Assembly: GCA_963513935.1 (NCBI GenBank)
Contig: OY740774.1
Coordinates: 21,967,949-22,031,948, forward strand
DNA length: 64,000 nt
Direction: 5' to 3'
Source of the DNA: Aphrophora alni
Lineage: Eukaryota > Arthropoda > Insecta > Hemiptera > Aphrophoridae
Positions 1-12,000 of this stretch are shown piece by piece; the first letter of the stretch is position 1; every line of letters starts with the position of its first letter. The notes under the pieces are model-generated. The model ran no database searches and was not told the DNA's origin. It saw only the letters and a program-made list of their open reading frames with translations. A program made the position numbers and the translations under genes.

Positions 1-270
1 ATTCAAAAAGCAGAGGCATCAATAACTCCAGATATTATAAGACAAGTGTGGGGCGAGGTTTAATATCGCATTGATATTTGCATGATCCACAAATAACTCA
101 AATAAACAAGAAAATACTTTCTTATCTGTTCTTTCATTTCATTTACGCTTCATGATTTTCAAATCTGTTCTTTTGTAAATTTATTTATTCAAATCTACGC
201 AATGAGATTTTTAACCCACCGCATTATCAATAGAATAACTAACTGTTCTAAGTTTTTCCCATCTTTGCAG

Positions 271-3200
271 GGCAGACTGGGGACACTACCACTTAGCAGC
301 TGATGCAGTTCTATCTGAGCCTATTAATCTTCAAGGTCATTACAGTATTAATGGAAAAGTGTTGATCTTACCAATTCAAGGAAATGGGAAATGTAATCTT
401 ACATTAAGTAAGTATTAGTTTATCCAAGTTCAATTTTTAATAATAGCTGTTAGAAAACTCTGGTTAGAAAGCCAATTCGAAATGTTTTTGCAAAACTGAT
501 GACAAATGTACTCATTAGTTCCACTTTTAAAACTCAAACTTTAAAGATACATCGTTCATTAACATCTGACTTTTTAATTTTCTTTTACTTACAATTGCTT
601 TGAATTATTTATCTTTAAATTTCACAAAATTTAATCAAAATCTGTAGAGCTAATGAACAATTTTGATTTTTAAAACATTACACTTTCTAAATAATTAACA
701 CAATAAATTTTTTCAACATAAAACCTTGCCTTAAAATGTATGGTGCTTAATATTACAGTTTTAAAAACTCCTCGTTTAAATAATGTATAACGTACACTTT
801 TGAAATTTCTTGAAAAATATTAGTATTTATAAAATCTTTGTGGTTTTTCAACTTTAAAATTGTTTGATTTTTAATAACTTTTAAGGGTTAAACATCAACC
901 TTTATGGCAGCTAATTGTCTCAAAATATCATTTACATTTTTTTTCAAATACTGACTAATTCAGAAAACAGATGAATCATTTTAAGGTCGACCAACTTATA
1001 CAATATAAAAATAAATATTACTTTAAAATTAGCTACCAACAGCTTGATTTAGTTTGACTCTAAACAAAATGTCCTTGGTCACTTGGTTTCCTAACAATTT
1101 TGAGTTACTTCTAAACAGATGTGGCCCAGCCAATGAGCCCACCAAACCAAAACCATAATAATTATAAATTAGGATGTAATGAAAAGGGATTTTTAAATAA
1201 TAAAATATAAATTGGCACTTGCGATTTTGTTGAGCGCAATATGACGTAGAAGGGGGGAGAGACGAGGAGTGGAAGGCTTGAACCAGCGAGCCGAGCGGGG
1301 AGTCTGTTCCGAGAACCGCGAGACAGAAGACCGCGCTACAGGACGAGGTCAGGTCAGTCCATTTTCGGCCACGTGGTAGCTAAATTAAACAGTATGCTTT
1401 TCGGCCACTATTAAGGCTTTATCTTGCCGTTATGTCTTTTTTATAAATCATAATTATTTTTGTAATCTTTTAATTCGGCAGCAAATAAAATATAACATTT
1501 AATTTCACTTGTGTTGCGTGAGTTCATTAGCGTCCTAACCCGACTCCTTGGCCCATCCTGACAAGATTCGGCTAAAGTGTACGCGGTCTCCAGCCAGCCG
1601 GAGCTTCCAGCTGGTCAAAAGAAGTGGAGACGGTCACACAGAGTCTTCAACTTGTATGAAAATTGATACCATACTAACGATGTGTGCAATATTTGTATGA
1701 CGTGTGGAGACTAATGACCCAAATTTCTTTTAATGTTTATAAAAGGAAATTTGAGTTTAGGAGTAATGGGGAGTTGGGCCAAATTGTACAATAAATACGA
1801 ATCATAGTCAATTTTATTTTTCTAAACAATATTTTTATATTATGTGCCTACATGTTTCACTGCCACAGACATGCACTTCAGGCCAGCTAATTATAAGTCC
1901 ATTTATAAATGTTACACAACAAGAAATTTTAAATAACACGAAACTACACATTTAGTACATGTTATTTAAATGTTTAAATATGATTTGTCACTGTTTATAA
2001 GCATCAAAACAGTGATGCTTCTGTGACATTACTGGAAGAGTAGTTTTAAAACTTTTAATTTGATTCTTTGTGGTTTGTTATATTTATTATAAAATAAATT
2101 TAGATCTAAGACTAAACAACAATTAATACAATCCAAATTCTGCATTAACAAATACAGTACCAATTAAAACTAATAGTTACCCAAAACAATTTATTCCTTT
2201 AATGTTTAATGGTATTTTAATGGTTATTCATGATACAATTATTTTAATTTCAGGTAATATCAAAGCCAAACTAGATTTAAAAGGCAAAGAAGTGATGAGG
2301 GATGGAAAAGCTTACATGGACATTAAAGATTTTTCACTCAAATTCACAACTACAAGACTTTATGTAGATTTTGAAAATCTGTTTAATGGAGACAAAGCTT
2401 TAGGTATGATATTGTGTGTAAACTAAATATAGATTGTTTCCCTCAACTATTTATTTTATCCAGCATGTAGGTGCTGTTATAGAGGTAGTCACTAATGTGC
2501 TTTTCACTTTGTTAACAAATCTGTTTTCTGTTTGATTTTTAAATGGACCTTTTCTGATTGTAATAGTTACATAATATATAATTAAAAATTTTAAACGCAG
2601 GTTGTACACTCACTAGCATGATAGGGTACGAATTTCTAAAATATTATTACATAGCCTAGTAATGTCCCTTAGCTACCATGTAATTCATTGTTGCTGTCAG
2701 AGTCAGAGCTGGCCATTTATTATCCAAACCTATTTACATCATTTTGGAATATTAGACTCTCCCCTCTGCAATGCATGCTACAGGAAAAGAATTCATTGTA
2801 GCATATTCTGGTGGACCATCTTGTAGTAAACTGTTGAAAGATAAACTAAAAGAGAGGTTGTCAGAAGGAAACAGACTGTCTCTTATTCTAAAGGACAAAA
2901 ATTTATGAGCTCTAGCTGAGGATGTATGTAGAAGAAGCCGTGTTTTCAGTATTACGTATTACTTACACAAATTAAAAAGTATAGCATATAATACCAATGG
3001 GATCTCACTCAGAAGTTACCTGGTTATTATAAAGCATATCCAAACTAAACGTGGAGGCTCAAACTATACGGAGTTGACCCAGCTTTGTGAAGAAAATTTG
3101 GAAGTTACAATTAGTAGCAAACTCTGGTAGAGAAGGCTAGAACAACAGAAATGGGAATTTCATTGTGCTGACCACACATTATCCAACTGAAAGCCGCCTA

Positions 3201-4490
3201 GTAAGCTTAAGCTCTTCATGGGCTTGTTACACCATGGAGTTTAATTTTAGTATATCCAAACTGAATACTGAGCCAACAAACAGGCATTATGAGATGGTAC
3301 ATTTCCATTTCACAATAATATTTTATATTTGGTCGTTTCACAATATATATTTGCTCCATGGATTTTATATTACAGGCTAACAAAAAGCACAGAATTAAAA
3401 ATTATAATTTTTGCAAAAAAAAATTGTTATATTTCTTCGTGGTGATACCATTACATAAATGAATTAACATTTACATATTTTGACAGAATTGAGTACATTA
3501 TAATGTTGGAGTACCTTTTAATGTAGGATAATATTTATTGGGAAGAAACAAAATAAAACACCACCATTTTTAAACAGTTCACCTAATCTTGTTAATTAAT
3601 AAACTTGTGCAAGATATTAGGAAAAAGTAACATGTACAACAAATTTAAAATAAACCTGTAGAACTATAATACATACACAGACAAATATATATTTTTTCAT
3701 GATCTAAGACTAGGTCTCATCTAGCAAAGGCCTGTAGAAATAAAATAATTATCACTCTGACAGGAATGTATCGAATTTCTCCTCGTGGGCCTTAAGAGTT
3801 GTTTTCAAAACCTTCTAAAGGAAAAGCAAAACCTTTATAAACTTCAAAATGTCATTATGTTTGACAAAATAAAAGTGAATTATAGTCTAAACTCTTAAGA
3901 GAGCTAAAAAAGTATGCAGAAGTTTTAAATTATATACACAGATAGACAATTTGATGGCATATTTAAACAAATTATAGATTTTCAGTCATAATAACTGCTA
4001 ATTTTCATCATACTGTAGGCGTTATAATATTATGTTTCATATGAAACTCCTTCCTAATGCAATTATACCTTTATATCCGTTACACATTACAAAAGTAATG
4101 AGCTACTCTGGGTTTCTTAGTAAAATTATCTAAAATTTACAATGGAGATTTGTTTTTAGCAAAATTTGAAATACTAAAGTCAATTAGTATTTTAGCAACT
4201 AAATTTTTGAGTGTAAGTTTTTAAAACATGCATTTTTTTTCTTTAAGAAATATACAAACTGTAGCAGAATTATGTTAAATTACATTTGTACGATATATTT
4301 ATTTTAATAAATTAATAATTTTTTTAATTACTTTACAGCTGACAATATGAATGTGTTTCTGAATGAAAACTGGTCAGAAATTCTGCAAGAACTCCAACCT
4401 GCCATTGAAGATGCACTTTCCGCAGCTTTTACAGAAGTCGCCAACCGGATTTTCCACAAAGTTCCTTTTGATGACATAGCACCTAAATGA
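271..4490 (+). CDS. Takeout-like protein with JHBP domain, last three exons (5' partial)
   Basis: Three exons join in frame: 271-407 (after a pyrimidine-rich tract and CAG), 2254-2403 and 4339-4490, with stop TGA at 4488-4490. The phases agree (one base carried over at both junctions). The product reads ADWGHYHLAADAVL, then GKVLILPIQGNGKCNLTL, then a middle exon with the KAYMDIKDFSLKFTTTRLYV stretch, and a C-terminal exon NVFLNENWSEILQELQPAIE ending near FHKVPFDDIAP. This is the conserved C-terminal half of the takeout/juvenile hormone binding protein family (DUF233): secreted proteins that bind small lipophilic ligands in haemolymph or on chemosensory organs. About 146 residues are visible of a usual 240-260, so the signal peptide and N-terminal cysteine pair lie upstream. 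The family is large in insects and I cannot name an orthologue. The first intron holds a probable solo LTR and the second a possible LINE relic. Confidence 0.9.
1120..1638. mobile_element. Probable solo LTR in intron of the takeout-like gene
   Basis: A 519-base block much richer in G and C than its surroundings starts TGTGGCCC and ends GGTCACA. Its ends are the short inverted repeat TGTG...CACA, and it is flanked on both sides by CAGA (1116-1119 and 1639-1642), a 4-base target duplication of the kind made by Gypsy-type integrases. Inside are a TATA-like AATAAAATATAAAT at about 1200 and a polyadenylation-type AATAAAATAT at about 1485. No coding sequence, primer-binding site or second LTR is present, so this would be a recombined solo LTR. 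The orientation guess (+) rests only on the order of TATA and poly(A) motifs. Confidence 0.55.
2690..2960 (+). pseudogene. Possible C-terminal relic of a LINE ORF2
   Basis: With stops ignored, this intronic stretch reads VRAGHLLSKPIYIILEY and then KLLKDKLKERLSEGNRLSL. That resembles the tail found after the reverse transcriptase in insect LINEs (GHT..THS..., cysteine knuckle, then a helix). The zinc-knuckle cysteines are mostly lost and there are internal stops. Assignment is weak and could be chance. Confidence 0.3.
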
Positions 4491-6214
4491 TCTTTGTAAT
4501 TTAGTACATTTTTTTACACTTATATTGCCTAAATTTAATTTATTTTTAAATGTGATTATTTTTTCAATCTAAGACGTCTTACAGTTAGGACTTTTATTTT
4601 TCAAGTAAAGTTGTTAATAGTATTGAAACTTTCTGACATTTCTAAAAACATAATGAATGTCTGGACATTTAAAAAATTGTTTTTATTTTGCAGTCATCTC
4701 TACAGTAAAAAAGGGACTAACTGTTTTTTTTTTCTATTTTGTTTAAAACCAGTCCCCTATATACTCTAGAATACTGCGGGAATTTTCATGTTCCCTTTCA
4801 ATGAAAACTAGCTATACACAAAAAGCTGCTTTTTAAAATTTTATTTTTACTTCTACCTGTTAAAATATTTACATTTTATATATGCGGTTTGTGACCAAAA
4901 CTAAACATTTTGTAAAATTTAACAACTAAACCATTTCAGTTGTTATAAAAATAGTTAAAGTTTATATGGTCAGTCTAGAGTATATGCTTTTGAACCATAT
5001 AAATTAAAAATGGCAAATATTGATTTATTTATGCCATATAAAATTTTGATGAAACTTAGTTTCTTCATACATCAGAATGCTACACAAATTATTGTTTTGT
5101 CTACCCTAAATCCAAAACTAAAACTTGGAAATAGCTACCACTAAATATAATTAATGAATAGCCACACTCATAATTTTTAAATGACACTGGATTGTTTTTA
5201 CTAAATTTACTTAACAATAAAAATGGAATTTTTATTGTATTCTTTTCATTTTATTTTGAAATTGGGTACACAATTCAACATAAATTTAAAATGTTCTTTA
5301 GCGTAAAATAAAATGTGTGTGATTTTAATGAAATGAGAATATAAACAAATGCAGATAAGTAACTGAGATACCATAACTTGATTTCATGTTTGGAAGTTCA
5401 CACCAATTTTGATAAAAATTAATCATTTTAATACACCTTTTTTAATTTTTTCTTCTGACCACATTTGGTGAAACTGAAAACCCTGTGATTTATTTAGCCC
5501 TGATAAACTTATGCAGTTAAATTTGACATTGACTTTTTGTTATGACATGTAGTCAATACAAAATATTAATCTGAGTAGGCCTACTTTACCATAATATCAT
5601 TTACTCCAAAGAGGTGAAATTTATTCCCCCGCCTCGATGCACAGAACATGACCACTAGTTTTTTAAATGGGAGTTCTGTTTGGTATATACAGAATACAGT
5701 AGGACAACCATTAATCCAAACCAAGATTTAGATTATTTTAAAGCTGATAAATATAATATTTAACAACAAAAAATGGTTTCTAAAGAGATCAAAATCAAAT
5801 ACAGTGTAGTTTCATTAAGAATTTAAAAAATCATCAATGAATTAATATCAAATTATATAAGTCAATAAAAAATGAAGCTAAAAAATAATAAAAAACCATG
5901 GATAAGAAAAAGCAAATGAATTACCTATCGACAGATTTATATAAAGGATTAATAGTTTGGTTAAAGTAATTTAAAATTACAAATAAAAATTTAATACCTT
6001 GTCACACAAAACCAAAATTTGACTTGTTTTCTGCCTGAATACACTCATTGTACCTACCTCTCTTTAGCCTATCTCTACCTGATACTCAAATGTAGTTGTG
6101 TTGTAAGGAATGAATGTTCAGAAAAATATCAAAACTAATTACATTATATGAGTTAACTTTAAAGATAATAAAACACAATTTTTTTATTTTGTAATATCCA
6201 CTTTTTATTAGTCT
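4491..6214. other. 3' flank of the takeout-like gene; no further gene seen
   Basis: AT-rich non-coding sequence. It will contain the 3' UTR of the takeout-like gene. Candidate AATAAA signals occur at about 5216, but none can be assigned with confidence. No ORF has recognisable homology, and no repeat structure stands out apart from a weak GGGACT...AGTCCC hairpin near 4710-4758. Confidence 0.5.
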
Positions 6215-6255
6215 AGCCGACCAATGGTTTCGCCTGCTAAGGCATTGACAAGGCT
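6215..6255 (-). ncRNA. Degenerate hammerhead-ribozyme-like motif, probable Penelope-element relic
   Basis: On the minus strand the order is AGCC, core, stem II GCCT-TAGC-AGGC, GAAA, stem III CCA-T-TGG, cleavage-site-like GTC, then GGCT. AGCC and GGCT pair as stem I. All three helices and GAAA survive, while the first core strand (normally CUGANGA) reads UUGUCAA, so it should be inactive. Minimal hammerheads with very short stem III are known from the termini of Penelope-like elements. The AT-rich sequence following on the minus strand has no coding capacity. Secondary structure was read by eye. Confidence 0.5.
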
Positions 6256-7275
6256 GTATTACAGTCTGAGTTAACTTTAGTTAACAAAACACCTATGAAA
6301 AACAAATATTTCATTTAGATGTGGAAAAATAAACTAAACCATAAGTGGAATTACTACAAAAAACTTCAAAAACTAGTATGGTGGTTGAACATAAACAACA
6401 AAATCACTGAATATGACATCAAGATAACATAAAATTAGGACTTTACCATGGTTGCCGCCGCCAAACATCTAACATTGACCTAGGTCATTGGCAGCCAGTT
6501 GAATCAAAAACAATCTCCATAAGGAAGAATTAATGGGTCAAAATAAATTTAATTATTTATCTGCTTATGGTTTACAAGCAGACTTTATGACAAGCTATGG
6601 CATTATACCTTCACTAAAGTAACGAATACATAATACTCTAACAATATTGTCCTTATCAAAAAGGACTTCTTCAATTCATCTAAGTGGCCACTAAAGATAC
6701 AGCAGTTTTCTTTTTTTAAACTATTTCTTCCAGGTTTGCAATTTTCAATGTTACTTTTCCATTTGGTAAGCTGTGTCAAGTATTTAGATACTCCAAACTC
6801 CTACACCAACAAAACCTAAATATCTGATTTATTAGTCATCATCAGGATCTGAGTAATAGTACTAATGGTAAATTCAAAAATAGGATAAAGTATCAAAAAA
6901 TCTCCAACTGAAAAGCTGCCAACTATATTATACCATTGTATTTGATCTTATAGAATAATAGAAATCTAATCTTATTCTTTAAACATATAAAGTATCACAT
7001 ATGTGCGAATTGTCTGTATCTTGCAATAACAATAAATGCAAAATCATTGAGGTACCAAACAGCTCCAATAAAATTTGACCCACAATCAGTATAGATATGT
7101 GCACACGAGGTTGATTGTGAGTCATAGTTTAGATCATTTTTGTGCTGAAATGATGCCAAGTTTAAAAATTGAGGAATATTTCAATTTGAAATTTTTGTTA
7201 AAATTCAACAAAACGCGAATGAAATGTTTACTATGTGTTATGGTAAAGACGGCATGTGTGTTTGAGTGGCATTAA

Positions 7276-8052
7276 CCCTTTAAGAAGTAATCATGCCACA
7301 TGACGTGATTTCATTTGTTCCTTAAAAGAAGTAAAAAATTCACATTTTTAATATGCTTCTAGAGTAAGAAATTTTTTTAAAAATAATTATTAAATAATGT
7401 TAGCTATATTCATTTTTAACACATTTTTAGTTTGATATAATTAAAAAATCAAGATTAGTTTTTGTAAAAATAATCACATATGACGTGATTTAGCTTTTCA
7501 CAAACTAGAAACACAAGCAAAGGAGAAATAAACACTTTGTAAAATTTAGTTATTGATTTATTAAAACAATTAAGTGCACTAAAATTGCATTGGTTTTTTA
7601 AATTTAACTTAATAATAAAATGTTTTGTCTTCAAAAAACTTTTTTTGTGTGGAACTTTCCAAAGCAAGGATGCACACATTCATATGAGGTTTCTTACCTC
7701 TTATTTGGCCTGGTTTTTGTGTTGCTGGATACATAGCACTGTCTTTGAACCTTCCGCTTCCTTGCTTCACTGAAAGGCAGAGGGCTCGGGAAATGACTTT
7801 CTAGCAGCCTTGTAGCCAGTGCATTCTAGCGGGATAAGTATCAACTATTAGTAGTGAAACACTTTTACTGAACTGAGGTACATGATAGCGGTGAAAAAAC
7901 TAAAAAACTAGCTGTTCGTGTCGTAATCGGAATCTGTTGCCATCACAACCCAGACACATCACATGCTGTGATTACTCCTTTGAGGAAAATCCTAGCTTCA
8001 CGTCATGTAGCGTGATTACTCCTTAAGTGTAAATAATCCACCTCTTAAAGGG
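7276..8052. mobile_element. piggyBac-type MITE (TTAA-flanked), 777 bp
   Basis: The element is bounded by TTAA at 7272-7275 and 8053-8056, starts CCCTTTAAGA and ends TCTTAAAGGG. Just inside both ends is an inverted subterminal motif, AGTAATCANGCNACATGACG, with further copies of ATGACGTGAT at about 7480 and related sequence near 7960-8000. TTAA target duplication with a CCCTTT terminal repeat is the hallmark of piggyBac-superfamily elements. I see no transposase; the open frames inside are short and unrecognisable. It is a non-autonomous member of an unseen autonomous family. Confidence 0.75.
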
Positions 8053-9179
8053 TTAAAGGACATGTAAGTGTGAATAGGAACTACATTGAAGGGGACAAGC
8101 ATTGTAAACCATACTTATAGTTACCGGTTTTTGATTTATCACATAACTTTCTATATAACATGTATATGTGAGAAAATGAAAGAAAATAATATTTAGAGAG
8201 ATAAGCACACTGTATCAAAATATCAAATTGTTTGTTTGGGATGGAACTCAATAAACACACAACAGTCAAAAAATCATTCTGAGATTTAATAGTTTTGAAG
8301 ATACTACAGAAATTAATCTTTAACAGAGATAACAAGTTTGGTACAAAATAATTATTGTGAAATAATTTTTTTTAATGTTCATAAAATAGGCAATAATAAA
8401 AGAAAAATACAATAATTTGGGCTGAAATTCAAATTCGAAAAATATATAATAAAGAATTACACAAAAATCGTGACTTTTGAATTCTAGAAACTGTTTTCCA
8501 TCTAAGTACTCCATACACTATCTCCAATGTCAATGTCTCATGAATTATGTGAGAAAACTGTCAACTATAAACTATCCTCAAATATTATTTTGTCTTTTAT
8601 TACAAATATATCAATGTATATTCTGTAAAGTTGCAGTAAAATGTGTAGTGGGATTGTTCTAATTATTAAGGAATGTATCAATCCATTTCAAACACAATGT
8701 TTGTGAAACTCTGACAATTATTGCAGCTACTACATACACAAATGTAAACTAATATTATAAAGAAAACATATAGTCCTGTATAAAAATGAGTTTGAATAAG
8801 AGGGAATCTGGAAACTACTTACACCACTGAAAACTTATTTCTTCCTGAGATATATAATATGATAATATATATAAGATATCCAAAAATGAAGACAATCAGC
8901 AAACATGTATACAAAACTAAGATCAATCATGTTAGGAGTAAAGTGTTTACAAAAGTAATTTGGAAGTTTATGAATTTCGTAGTTTTTAAAACACTACAGT
9001 GCTCTTTCACCATTTACAGCAAGCTTTTCCAGGGGAAAATTGTGGCCATAGTTTTTTTTATCCTTGTTGTAAAAGGGAAAAACTACTTAGTTTCACTTAG
9101 TCATCACATTATTTAAAAAAAAAAAAAAAGGAAGAGAAGGAAAGAACATAAAATAAAGGCCCATAGTCTGCCATTAGTG
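8053..9179. other. Intergenic, nothing recognised
   Basis: AT-rich sequence with several short open frames (for example 8859-9116) that show no recognisable domain or codon bias and probably arise by chance. A poly(A) tract sits at 9115-9129. Confidence 0.5.
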
Positions 9180-9345
9180 TCAGGGCCAGTAAATGGAACA
9201 AGATTTGGTCAAGAGAGACCTGAATAAGAAGAGAGGGATTTTATTCAAGACTATATGAAAGATGTAGATCCAGCAAGGTTCCCCGAGATTACCAAGCCTG
9301 TACTTACAGTACTATAAATGAGTTTTGAGGGTATGTGGCTATATA
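9180..9345 (+). repeat. Dispersed repeat family copy 1
   Basis: Shares ordered blocks with 9414-9605, 36270-36470 and the reverse complements of 28900-29060 and 43620-43810. The shared blocks are AAGAGAGACCTGA, a CAAGACTA.ATGAA block, GATGTAGATCCAG and a CC..GAGATT.CCAAGCC-type segment. The copies are perhaps 65-80% alike by eye. Class unknown. Confidence 0.55.
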
Positions 9346-9413
9346 GTCATTTTTTCCGCATAGATAAGTCTGCACAGAGCGAAAGAGTGCTGTAGTGTTT
9401 TAAAAATTACAAA

Positions 9414-9605
9414 TCCTTGAATACTCTAATAACATCATGGTTTGAAGACAGCAAGAGTTAGTCAAGGGAACTGATAGGTAATATGAAGGAGTGGAATATA
9501 ATCCAAGACTACATAAAAAAAGGTGTACTTCCAGATAGGGCCCCTCAGGATTGCCACGCCCGTACATATTATAATGAGTCCATGAGGTATATTATCCTGT
9601 AATTC
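9414..9605 (+). repeat. Dispersed repeat family copy 2
   Basis: Starts with GAATACTCTAATAACA, also found at the head of the 36.3-kb copy, and continues through AATCCAAGACTACAT and GGATTGCCACGCCCGTAC. It lies in tandem after copy 1 with the same orientation. Confidence 0.55.
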
Positions 9606-10461
9606 AATGAAGTAACCTAATTTGAAAAAAAAAAAAATACAAAATTAAGGGCTATTTCATAAACTTTATCATTAAACATGTTGTAAAACATATTATTGTT
9701 TCTAAAAAAACTATATATTAAAAAGTGTGGATTAATGAGTTGTGTTTAATGACTTAACAGTCTCGTGTTACCTTTGCTTTGAGTGTAAGCCTGACTGGTA
9801 GAAATTTAACTTATTTTTTCTTATTTTGATAATATAAAATTTTTAAAAATATAATAGATATTTAATATGTTCAAAGTTCCATAAGAATAAAGTCACAGGC
9901 AAAATCTAGTATTTATATGTAAATTGAAACACTGAATACAAATGTATTCTATAGACTATGGTCGGCACATTTTACGAGTCATTGTCTGTCTCACCATTTT
10001 TTGGTTAGAATAATTATATTTCCAATATGGAGAAAGGGGAAATACCAGTTTGTTTACCCTGATTTATTCAGAACATTATTTTTATATCCTTCCTTTATTT
10101 ATAGTAATTAGACCATATTGCAATTGTTTTTGCCTTTATATTAATATTAAACTCCACCTCTTAATCTTGAAAAATTATATCCCTTGGTTGATTAGAAATC
10201 AACTTTTTCCTTTTACCTTGGATAAGTTTAATTTTAAACTAAACTTTCCCTCTTCTTTAAATTCTTGAAAATTAAAACTAAACTTAATAATATTCTATTG
10301 GGAACTGGTTAGGTATATAATAAACTGGAATGTTCATGGTTTATTAAAACCGCCTAAAAATAGGAGGAAACACATTCAATTTAATATACTGTCCAATAGT
10401 TCACATTTGTAAATTTATTTAAACTTATAATAAATGAACATCTGAGGAATTTATTCAACAA

Positions 10462-10719
10462 TTAATCTTCTGGCTTCTCTGGAGGTGCACCACAAGGCTG
10501 AAGCATCTTTTCCATCAAATTAAACCTAACTCTAGCTTTGGCTTCATTCTCACTGACAGCAAAATAATTCAACATATCAAAGTGTCCCATGTAGGATGAG
10601 TAGGAATCTCTATGTTGATTAACCAGCCACTCAAACTTTGTTGTGTCTGCGTGTCCTGTGCCAATATACTTAGATTGTAGATGCTCGAGTTGACTGTGGA
10701 TATTGTATCTGTCCCCCAT
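10462..10719 (-). CDS. SF3B5: Splicing factor 3B subunit 5 (SF3B5/SF3b10)
   Basis: An 85-residue protein starting MGDRYNIHSQLEHLQSKYIG and ending near MLQPCGAPPEKPED. It is almost identical to the animal SF3b10 protein (86 residues in human), with the invariant GHADTTK, EWLVNQHRDSY, YMGHFD and NEAKARVRFNLMEKM blocks. SF3B5 is a small helical subunit of the U2 snRNP SF3b complex, packs against SF3B1 and SF3B3, and works in branch-point recognition in the nucleus. The frame stays open two codons further upstream (GTG AAG), but the ATG at 10719-10717 matches the family start. Just before it the minus strand reads TTTTATGTCTAG, a plausible splice acceptor for a 5' UTR intron. The coding part is one exon. 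An AATAAA follows the stop by a few bases (minus strand, about 10456-10451). Confidence 0.96.
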   Translation of the reverse strand: MGDRYNIHSQLEHLQSKYIGTGHADTTKFEWLVNQHRDSYSSYMGHFDMLNYFAVSENEAKARVRFNLMEKMLQPCGAPPEKPED

Positions 10720-11094
10720 CTTCACCTAGACATAAAAATCTAATTAATAAATTGTTTTTATTTGAATTTCTGATGTAGGGCTATGTATAGTTTAAAGAAA
10801 TAGAGTTATGAGGTTGTGATAAGGCAATTGCACCATAGTTTTTGCTGCCTATTGTGCAACTGAGTTCCTAAAGCAGCCTAGATCATGTGGGAAATCTGGA
10901 GGAGATTGGACTCTAACCTCCTGCTAGCTAGAGTCAAAGATTGTATGGCTGCTTTCATAATCTACAAGGCCCCTATCCTTGTAAATATCAAAATTTCAAA
11001 TATATCTAAATATTGAATACATCGAAATATCGAATGGGCAAATATTGAAGGACCCAAATAATCAAAGAGGAGACTCCTGATCTCATTCATCAAT
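10720..11094. other. Upstream flank of SF3B5
   Basis: Probable 5' UTR and promoter side of the minus-strand SF3B5 gene. A possible 5' UTR splice acceptor ends at about 10726. I cannot locate a first exon, TATA box or initiator with confidence. Confidence 0.35.
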
Positions 11095-11199
11095 TCAAAA
11101 ATTTTGTACGGAACCAAGAACTGGCCAAACTGTCTCAGACATGAAAAGTACAGGAGGAGCTTCTGTGTAAAGAACAGAGCTTTTTAAATTGTGTGCAAC

Positions 11200-11530
11200 T
11201 ACCGCACTATGTCTGCCGTCATCATTGGTATCATCCCTATTAATCTCTTGGTCTGAAAAGGATGAAGAACACAGGGTAGCCAAAAGGACAGTCAGATCCA
11301 CAAAGATGGTGAAGTGGCAAGAGCGATGGCTAGGAAAGGCAAAGAGAAGATGGACTCCCAGGCTCACCACCACTGTAGAAGATTGGCAAAAGTAGGGACA
11401 CATCAAGGTCTACTACTTCATGACCCAATATATGCTGGGCCATGACTTATTTGATCAGCATTTATTCAGGACTGCTCTGAAGTCCTGTCAAAATGAAGAT
11501 GACGCACAACACAACTTCTTCAACTGAGAA
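11200..11530 (+). pseudogene. LINE ORF2 C-terminal relic (Jockey/R1-like tail)
   Basis: The frame around 11300-11395 reads MVKWQERWLGKAKRRWTPRL, and after a stop continues VYYFMTQYMLGHDLFDQHLF. This is the tail seen after the reverse transcriptase of R1/Jockey-type insect LINEs: W...W..S.KGRWT..L, then a block ending GHG.F..YLHR. The following cysteine knuckle is degraded (SCQNEDDAQHNFF). No reverse transcriptase motifs remain upstream, so this is a short dead fragment between SF3B5 and the foldback element at 12 kb. Confidence 0.6.
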
Positions 11531-12000
11531 AGAAAGAGTGCAGAAAAAAGGTCGCTGATGGAAGTGGTAAGCGGCAAGACGATCACGAAAGAGTGTTAGG
11601 AAAAAGCGATATGCTTTATTAAAAGTGTATAACTATTTTGCTAACCGGGAATTTAAAAAGACTGACTATTTTACGAATTTATATTTATAGCCTTAAATAA
11701 TTTCATTGGGCGCCATTCTGTGATTTTAAGCACAGACACTTTTAATTTACTAAGATTCGGGATAGTGGATTTTTTTTTAAAGAAAAGTGTACTTAACAGT
11801 CACAAACCACATATTCGATTAAATACTCAATTTATAATATTCATATGAATATTCTCCTGTCTGAAATATATACATGAGTATAATTGAATAGTTTCCAACT
11901 ATGGATGTACTTCCTAAAACAACATAGATAATTCTTAAAGCTAAAAAATATATTAAGTGTGACTACAGTCAGTACTCGGTGAAATTCCATAATAAAGCGA

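Noticed and set aside
1..61. Open stretch at the window start that might be an exon of the takeout-like gene
   Set aside because: Its translation (IQKAEASITPDIIRQVWG) has no similarity to takeout proteins, and the following GAGGTTTAAT is a poor donor.
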